Of a stretch of DNA of 64,000 nucleotides, positions 57,846 through 64,000 are shown one piece after another. The DNA comes from Lasioglossum baleicum. Its lineage: Eukaryota; Arthropoda; Insecta; Hymenoptera; Halictidae. Every line of letters starts with the position of its first letter. The first letter of the stretch is position 1. The position numbers were made by a program, and so were the translations under genes. Where the stretch lies: the NCBI RefSeq assembly GCF_051020765.1, contig NW_027469516.1, positions 49,776-113,775 of the forward strand, given 5' to 3'. A model generated the notes under the pieces. That model worked only from the letters and a program-made list of their open reading frames with translations, searched no databases and was not told where the DNA came from.

Positions 57846-57943
57846 CCCATTGCGCATAAGGCTTAACGCGTAACGCAAAACTCATAACGCATAACGCATA
57901 ACGCATAACGTATAAACCATAAGGCATAACGCTTAGCCCATAA
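57846..57943. repeat. Block A copy 28, 98 bp, GGCTTAA subtype
   Basis: Opens HOR-VI copy 1; E follows at +210. Confidence 0.95.
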
Positions 57944-59350
57944 CGCATAACGCATAACGCATAACGCATAACGCATAACGCATAACGCATAACGCATAAC
58001 GCATAACGCATAACGCATAACGCATAACGCATAACGCATAACGCATAACGCATAAACCATAAGGCATAACGCTTAGCCCATAACGCATAACGCATAACAC
58101 ATAACGCATAACGCATAACGCATAACGCATAACGCATAACGCATAACGCATAACGCATAACGCATAACGCATAACGCATAACGCATAACGCATAACGCAT
58201 AACGCATAACGCATAACGCATAACGCATAACGCATAACGCATAACGCATAACGCATAACGCATAACGCATAACGCATAACGCATAACGCATAACGCATAA
58301 CGCATAACGCATAACCCATTGCGCATAACGCATAACGCATAACGCATAAACCATAAGGCATAACGCTTAGCCCATAACGCATAACGCATAACGCATAACG
58401 CATTACGCATAACGCATAACGCATAACGCATAACGCATAACGCATAATGCAAAAGTCATAACGCATAACGCATAACGCATAACGCATAACGCATAACGCA
58501 TAACGCTTAACGCATAACGCATAACGCATAACGCATAACGCATAACGCATAACGCATAACGCATAACGCATAACGCATAACGCATAACGCATAACGCATA
58601 ACGCATAACGCATAACGCATAACGCATAACGCATAACGCATAACGCATAACGCATAACCCATTGCGCATAACGCATAACGCATAACGCATAAACCATAAG
58701 GCATAACGCTTAGCCCATAACGCATAACGCATAACGCATAACGCATTACGCATAACGCATAACGCATAACGCATAACGCATAGCCCATAACGCATAACGC
58801 ATAACGCATAGCCCATAACGCATAACGCATAACGCATAATGCAAAAGTCATAACGCATAACGCATAACGCATAACGCATAACGCATAACGCATAACGCAT
58901 AACGCATAACGCATAACGCATAACGCATAACGCATAACGCATAACGCATAGCCCATAACGCATAACGCATAACGCATAACGCATAACGCATAACGCATAA
59001 CGCATAGCCCATAACGCATAACGCATAACGCATAACGCATAATGCAAAAGTCATAACGCATAACGCATAACGCATAACGCATAACGCATAACGCATAACG
59101 CATAACGCATAACGCATAACGCATAACGCATAACGCATAACGCATAACGCATAACGCATAACGCATAACGCATAACGCATAACGCATAACGCATAACGCA
59201 TAACGCATAACGCATAACGCATAACGCATAACGCATAACGCATAACGCATAACGCATAACGCATAACGCATAACGCATAACGCATAACGCATAACGCATA
59301 ACGCATAACGCATAACGCATAACGCATAACGCATAACGCATAACGCATAA
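57846..59350. repeat. HOR-VI copy 1 (1,505 bp, 215 units)
   Basis: A 57846, E 58056, CACATAA 58098, C 58315, CGCATTA 58399, B 58448, CGCTTAA 58504, C 58658, CGCATTA 58742, B 58840 and 59043. The CACATAA lies exactly 42 bp after E here and in copy 2, a placement not seen elsewhere. Confidence 0.9.
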
Positions 59351-59448
59351 CCCATTGCGCATAAGGCTTAACGCGTAACGCAAAACTCATAACGCATAAC
59401 GCATAACGCATAACGTATAAACCATAAGGCATAACGCTTAGCCCATAA
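59351..59448. repeat. Block A copy 29, 98 bp, GGCTTAA subtype
   Basis: Opens HOR-VI copy 2; E follows at +196. Last of the continuous GGCTTAA series. Confidence 0.95.
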
Positions 59449-60813
59449 CGCATAACGCATAACGCATAACGCATAACGCATAACGCATAACGCATAACGC
59501 ATAACGCATAACGCATAACGCATAACGCATAACGCATAACGCATAAACCATAAGGCATAACGCTTAGCCCATAACGCATAACGCATAACACATAACGCAT
59601 AACGCATAACGCATAACGCATAACGCATAACGCATAACGCATAACGCATAACGCATAACGCATAACGCATAACGCATAACGCATAACGCATAACGCATAA
59701 CGCATAACGCATAACGCATAACGCATAACGCATAACGCATAACGCATAACGCATAACGCATAACGCATAACGCATAACGCATAACGCATAACCCATTGCG
59801 CATAACGCATAACGCATAACGCATAAACCATAAGGCATAACGCTTAGCCCATAACGCATAACGCATAACGCATAACGCATTACGCATAACGCATAACGCA
59901 TAACGCATAACGCATAACGCATAATGCAAAAGTCATAACGCATAACGCATAACGCATAACGCATAACGCATAACGCATAACGCTTAACGCATAACGCATA
60001 ACGCATAACGCATAACGCATAACGCATAACGCATAACGCATAACGCATAACGCATAACGCATAACGCATAACGCATAACGCATAACGCATAACGCATAAC
60101 GCATAACGCATAACGCATAACGCATAACGCATAACGCATAACGCATAACCCATTGCGCATAACGCATAACGCATAACGCATAAACCATAAGGCATAACGC
60201 TTAGCCCATAACGCATAACGCATAACGCATAACGCATTACGCATAACGCATAACGCATAACGCATAACGCATAACGCATAGCCCATAACGCATAACGCAT
60301 AACGCATAGCCCATAACGCATAACGCATAACGCATAATGCAAAAGTCATAACGCATAACGCATAACGCATAACGCATAACGCATAACGCATAACGCATAA
60401 CGCATAACGCATAACGCATAACGCATAACGCATAGCCCATAACGCATAACGCATAACGCATAACGCATAACGCATAACGCATAACGCATAGCCCATAACG
60501 CATAACGCATAACGCATAACGCATAATGCAAAAGTCATAACGCATAACGCATAACGCATAACGCATAACGCATAACGCATAACGCATAACGCATAACGCA
60601 TAACGCATAACGCATAACGCATAACGCATAACGCATAACGCATAACGCATAACGCATAACGCATAACGCATAACGCATAACGCATAACGCATAACGCATA
60701 ACGCATAACGCATAACGCATAACGCATAACGCATAACGCATAACGCATAACGCATAACGCATAACGCATAACGCATAACGCATAACGCATAACGCATAAC
60801 GCATAACGCATAA
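59351..60813. repeat. HOR-VI copy 2 (1,463 bp, 209 units)
   Basis: A 59351, E 59547, CACATAA 59589, C 59792, CGCATTA 59876, B 59925, CGCTTAA 59981, C 60149, CGCATTA 60233, B 60338 and 60527, then a pure run into block A 60814. The order is identical to copy 1; gaps differ by whole units. Confidence 0.9.
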
Positions 60814-60911
60814 CCCATTGCGCATAACGCTTGACGCGTAACGCAAAACTCATAACGCATAACGCATAACGCATAACGTATAAACCATAAGGCATAACGC
60901 TTAGCCCATAA
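60814..60911. repeat. Block A copy 30, 98 bp, with private CGCTTGA
   Basis: Carries CGCTTGA at 60828, a one-base change of the CGCTTAA subtype seen only here. Confidence 0.94.
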
Positions 60912-62087
60912 CGCATAACGCATAACGCATAACGCATAACGCATAACGCATAACGCATAACGCATAACGCATAACGCATAACGCATAATGCATAACGCAT
61001 AACGCATAACGCATAACGCATAACGCATAACGCATAACGCATAACGCATAACGCATAACGCATAACGCATAACGCATAACGCATAACGCATAACGCATAA
61101 CGCATAACGCATAACGCATAACGCATAACGCATAACGCATAACGCATAACGCATAACGCATAACGCATAACGCATAACGCATAACGCATAACGCATAACG
61201 CATAACGCATAACGCATAACGCATAACGCATAACGCATAACGCATAACGCATAACGCATAACGCATAACGCATAACGCATAACGCATAACGCATAACGCA
61301 TAACGCATAACGCATAACGCATAACGCATAACGCATAACGCATAACGCATAACGCATAACGCATAACGCATAACGCATAACGCATAACGCATAACGCATA
61401 ACGCTTAACGCGTAACGCATAACGCAAAACGCATAACGCATAACGCATAACGCATAACGCATAACGCATAACGCATAACGCATAACGCATAACGCATAAC
61501 GCATAACGCATAACGCATAACGCATAACGCATAACGCATAACGCATAACGCATAACGCATAACGCATAACGCATAACGCATAACGCATAACGCATAACCC
61601 ATTGCGCATAACGCATAACGCATAACGCATAAACCATAAGGCATAACGCTTAGCCCATAACGCATAACGCATAACGCATAACGCATTACGCATTACGCAT
61701 AACGCATAACGCATAACGCATAACGCATAACGCATAATGCAAAAGTCATAACGCATAACGCATAACGCATAACGCATAACGCATAACGCATAATGCATAA
61801 CGAATAACGCATAACGCATAACGCATAACGCATAACGCATAACGCATAACGCATAACGCATAACGCATAACGCATAACGCATAACGCATAACGCATAACG
61901 CATAACGCATAACGCATAACGCATAACGCATAACGCATAACGCATAACGCATAACGCATAACGCATAACGCATAACGCATAACGCATAACGCATAACGCA
62001 TAACGCATAACGCATAACGCATAACGCATAACGCATAACGCATAACGCATAACGCATAACGCATAACGCATAACGCATAACGCATAA

Positions 62088-62185
62088 CCCATTGCGCATA
62101 ACGCTTAACGCGTAACGCAAAACTCATAACGCATAACGCATAACGCATAACGTATAAACCATAAGGCATAACGCTTAGCCCATAA
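62088..62185. repeat. Block A copy 31, 98 bp, CGCTTAA subtype
   Basis: Complete block with CGCTTAA at 62102, the subtype of the left end of the window. Confidence 0.95.
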
Positions 62186-62661
62186 CGCATAACGCATAAC
62201 GCATAACGCATAACGCATAACGCATAACGCATAACGCATAACGCATAACGCATAACGCATAACGCATAACGCATTACGCATAACGCATAACGCATTACGC
62301 ATAACGCATAACGCATAACGCATAACGCATAACGCATAACGCATAACGCATAACGCATAACGCATAACGCATAACGCATAACGCATAACCCATTGCGCAT
62401 AACGCTTAACGCGTAACGCATAACGCATAACGCATAACGCATAACGCATAACGCATAACGCATAACGCATAACGCATAACGCATAACGCATAACGCATAA
62501 CGCATAACGCATAACGCATAACGCATAACGCATAACGCATAACGCATAACGCATAACGCATAACGCATAACGCATAACGCATAACGCATAACGCATAACG
62601 CATAACGCATAACGCATAACGCATAACGCATAACGCATAACGCATAACGCATAACGCATAA

Positions 62662-62738
62662 CCCATTGCGCATAAGGCTTAACGCGTAACGCAAAACTCA
62701 TAACGCATAACCCATTGCGCATAACGCTTAACGCGTAA
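62662..62738. repeat. Block A copy 32, truncated and fused to block D
   Basis: Has CCCATTG 62662, GGCTTAA 62676, CGCGTAA, CGCAAAA and CTCATAA 62697. After one canonical unit it runs into a block D (CCCATTG 62711, CGCTTAA 62725, CGCGTAA 62732) instead of reaching CGTATAA and E. Looks like a deletion or unequal-exchange junction between an A and a D block. Confidence 0.92.
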
Positions 62739-63158
62739 CGCATAACGCATAACGCATAACGCATAACGCATAACGCATAACGCATAACGCATAACGCATA
62801 ACGCATAACGCATAACGCATAACGCATAACGCATAACGCATAACGCATAACGCATAACGCATAACGCATAACGCATAACGCATAACGCATAACGCATAAC
62901 GCATAACGCATAACGCATAACGCATAACGCATAACGCATAACGCATAACGCATAACGCATAACGCATAACGCATAACGCATAACGCATAACGCATAACGC
63001 ATAACGCATAACGCATAACGCATAACGCATAACGCATAACGCATAACGCATAACGCATAACGCATAACGCATAACGCATAACGCATAACGCATAACGCAT
63101 AACGCATAACGCATAACGCATAACGCATAACGCATAACGCATAACGCATAACGCATAA

Positions 63159-63249
63159 CCCATTGCGCATAACGCTTAACGCGTAACGCAAAACTCATAA
63201 CGCATAACGCATAACGTATAAACCATAAGGCATAACGCTTAGCCCATAA
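63159..63249. repeat. Block A copy 33, 91 bp, CGCTTAA subtype
   Basis: Short form with CGCTTAA at 63173. All other short forms carry GGCTTAA, so this is a unique combination. Confidence 0.94.
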
Positions 63250-63816
63250 CGCATAACGCATAACACATAACGCATAACGCATTACGCATTACGCATAACG
63301 CATAACGCATAACGCATAACGCATAACGCATAACGCATAACGCATAACGCATAACGCATAACGCATAACGCATAACGCATAACGCATAACGCATAACGCA
63401 TAACGCATAACGCATAACGCATAGCCCATAACGCATAACGCATAACGCATAATGCAAAAGTCATAACGCATAACGCATAACGCATAACGCATAACGCATA
63501 ACGCATAACGCATAACGCATAACGCATAACGCATAACGCATAACGCATAACGCATAACGCATAACGCATAACGCATAACGCATAACGCATAACGCATAAC
63601 GCATAACGCATAACGCATAACGCATAACGCATAACGCATAACGCATAACGCATAACGCATAACGCATAACGCATAACGCATAACGCATAACGCATAACGC
63701 ATAACGCATAACGCATAACGCATAACGCATAACGCATAACGCATAACGCATAACGCATAACGCATAACGCATAACGCATAACGCATAACGCATAACGCAT
63801 AACGCATAACGCATAA

Positions 63817-63914
63817 CCCATTGCGCATAAGGCTTAACGCGTAACGCAAAACTCATAACGCATAACGCATAACGCATAACGTATAAACCATAAGGTATAA
63901 CGCTTAGCCCATAA
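63817..63914. repeat. Block A copy 34, 98 bp, with private GGTATAA
   Basis: Carries GGTATAA at 63894 where all other copies have GGCATAA; otherwise a GGCTTAA-subtype block. The canonical array then continues to the window end. Confidence 0.94.
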
Positions 63915-64000
63915 CGCATAACGCATAACGCATAACGCATAACGCATAACGCATAACGCATAACGCATAACGCATAACGCATAACGCATAACGCATAACG

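Larger units (their letters stand above)
2696..59574. repeat. Block E family: free-standing ACCATAA, GGCATAA, CGCTTAG, CCCATAA (30 copies)
   Basis: Four consecutive variant units (28 bp), also the right end of blocks A and C. Free-standing starts: 2696, 6686, 6980, 8800, 9087, 15762, 16973, 19003, 19290, 19367, 22482, 25863, 27529, 29188, 31435, 35299, 37245, 38792, 40073, 45491, 47570, 48046, 48844, 49222, 51014, 52701, 54178, 57167, 58056, 59547. Four more copies, at 13664, 21306, 24603 and 44119, carry GGAATAA as the second unit. Confidence 0.92.
17260..61660. repeat. Block C family: 63-bp CCCATTG-to-E block (25 copies)
   Basis: Offsets: CCCATTG 0, variable unit +14, ACCATAA +35, GGCATAA +42, CGCTTAG +49, CCCATAA +56. 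The variable unit is CACATAA at 17260, 22769, 26136, 40346, 41676 and 45771. It is canonical at 27816, 29482, 30007, 30336, 31715, 32919, 33318, 33843, 34172, 35628, 47955, 49131, 55564, 57342, 58315, 58658, 59792, 60149 and 61598. In 21 of 25 copies a CGCATTA follows at exactly +84; exceptions are 30007, 33843, 47955 and 49131. No copy occurs before 17 kb. Confidence 0.92.
2199..62738. repeat. Block D family: 28-bp CCCATTG, CGCTTAA, CGCGTAA block (44 copies)
   Basis: CCCATTG 0, canonical +7, CGCTTAA +14, CGCGTAA +21, without the CGCAAAA and CTCATAA of block A. Starts: 2199, 2885, 6392, 6854, 8968, 13949, 15986, 17603, 18037, 18898, 19171, 19612, 21551, 23119, 23469, 24911, 26486, 26836, 28145, 29832, 30679, 32086, 33668, 34515, 35999, 39002, 40682, 41347, 42019, 42404, 42880, 43440, 44301, 46114, 46562, 48410, 49565, 50216, 51476, 53093, 54549, 55907, 62389, 62711. 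Each carries ACGCGT, a natural landmark for restriction mapping. Confidence 0.92.
155..63466. repeat. Block B family: TGCAAAA then GTCATAA (84 copies)
   Basis: Starts of TGCAAAA: 155, 981, 3284, 3998, 4859, 7358, 7491, 9487, 9599, 12535, 13173, 14222, 14411, 14747, 14922, 16259, 16441, 17582, 18016, 20200, 20865, 21817, 21999, 23098, 23560, 24162, 25191, 25380, 26465, 26927, 28439, 28551, 29811, 30658, 31085, 31183, 32065, 32380, 32499, 33647, 34494, 34907, 35005, 35978, 36391, 36566, 37763, 37938, 39303, 39562, 40661, 41998, 42383, 43195, 43692, 43867, 44651, 44840, 46093, 46870, 47038, 49943, 50370, 50538, 51728, 51903, 52323, 53345, 53520, 54801, 54969, 55886, 56194, 56383, 57524, 57678, 58448, 58840, 59043, 59925, 60338, 60527, 61738, 63453. 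Most follow CGCATAG and CCCATAA after three or four canonical units. At 47038 the second unit is GGCATAA. Confidence 0.92.
1..64000. repeat. CGCATAA heptamer satellite array, both ends outside the window
   Basis: The entire window is a head-to-tail array of CGCATAA in one orientation, with no inverted segment and no non-repeat DNA. Counting register from base 1 to base 64000 with seven indel units gives 9,142 units plus two bases. Every unit has 3 G/C of 7 and one CpG. Roughly six in seven units are canonical by hand tally; the others are mostly one- or two-base variants that recur in fixed groups (blocks A-E). On the plus strand TAA occurs in every frame every 21 bases; on the minus strand the canonical unit has no stop in any frame. 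The structure is that of a eukaryotic satellite with higher-order repeats. Function is not readable from sequence; a centromeric, pericentromeric, subtelomeric or sex/B-chromosome location are all possible. A misassembly cannot be excluded from sequence alone. Confidence 0.98.
60814..64000. repeat. Right segment with degenerate A blocks and left-end variants
   Basis: A 60814 (with CGCTTGA), TGCATAA 60988, pure run 60995-61401, an A remnant (CGCTTAA 61402, CGCGTAA 61409, CGCAAAA 61423), C 61598, CGCATTA 61682 and 61689, B 61738, TGCATAA plus CGAATAA 61794, A 62088, CGCATTA 62270 and 62291, D 62389, truncated A 62662 joined to D 62711, A 63159, CACATAA 63264, CGCATTA 63278 and 63285, B 63453, A 63817 (with GGTATAA). 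The array continues past base 64000. Confidence 0.91.

Noticed and set aside
155..63466. CRISPR array with block B as direct repeat
   Set aside because: The sequence between B copies is the same heptamer, not unique spacers; spacing varies from about 98 bp to kilobases, and no cas genes are present.
1450..63914. ACGCGT palindrome in blocks A and D as a hairpin or regulatory element
   Set aside because: The palindrome is only 6 bp and the flanks do not extend it. The canonical strand has almost no self-complementarity.
1..64000. Telomere repeat array
   Set aside because: TTATGCG has no G-run, cannot form a G-quadruplex and matches no telomere repeat I know. Tens of kb with complex HORs is also unlike a telomere.
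1..64000. Bacterial or plasmid iterons, or DnaA boxes (TTATNCACA)
   Set aside because: TTATGCGTT matches only the first six positions of the DnaA box, and tens of kb of iterons without a rep gene is not a known arrangement.
1..64000. CENP-B box or known centromere motif
   Set aside because: I see no match to the mammalian CENP-B box core in any block. Centromeric function is possible but not supported by sequence.
1..64000. Transposon, rRNA, tRNA or single-copy gene within the array
   Set aside because: Reading through all lines, every base fits a heptamer, a one- or few-base variant of it, or one of seven indel units. There is no room for another element.
1..64000. Inverted segments (array orientation switches)
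   Set aside because: No stretch of TTATGCG appears on the plus strand; orientation is uniform throughout.

Overview
The whole 64 kb is one uninterrupted satellite DNA array. The unit is the heptamer CGCATAA (reverse complement TTATGCG), present about 9,142 times. No single-copy DNA, gene, RNA gene, transposon or array edge is visible, so the true array is longer than the window at both ends. An uninterrupted short-unit array of this size is typical of eukaryotic constitutive heterochromatin (pericentromere, subtelomere, sex or B chromosome). I cannot name the species, and I know of no described satellite or telomere repeat with this unit.

The array is not simple. Roughly one unit in seven (hand tally) is a substitution variant, and the variants form fixed blocks with exact internal spacing. 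Block A is 91 or 98 bp with about ten variant units: 33 complete copies and one truncated copy. Block B is TGCAAAA then GTCATAA, 84 copies, one altered; usually preceded by CGCATAG then CCCATAA. Block C is 63 bp starting CCCATTG and ending in block E, 25 copies. Block D is 28 bp with CCCATTG, CGCTTAA and CGCGTAA, 44 copies. Block E is ACCATAA, GGCATAA, CGCTTAG, CCCATAA, with 30 free-standing copies plus 4 carrying GGAATAA. Pure CGCATAA runs separate the blocks.

The blocks combine into longer higher-order repeats (HORs), many in adjacent copies. HOR-I (about 2.1-2.2 kb) lies at 5972-10305. HOR-II (about 3.0-3.3 kb) lies at 21117-27353. HOR-III (about 1.7 kb) starts at 27354 and 29013. HOR-IV (3.84 kb) starts at 29482 and 33318. 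A 1.18 kb repeat starts at 47955 and 49131. HOR-V (about 1.5-1.6 kb) has three copies from 51476. HOR-VI (about 1.5 kb) has two copies at 57846-60813. On a longer scale, 14.7-17.6 kb matches 37.7-40.7 kb, and 21.1-24.4 kb resembles 44.1-47.4 kb, both about 23 kb apart.

Landmark positions keep an exact 7-bp register through the window except at seven indels, all between 9276 and 13871 (six +1, one -2). Minus-strand open reading frames are everywhere, but they follow from the period and the absence of a stop in TTATGCG; I annotate none as a gene.
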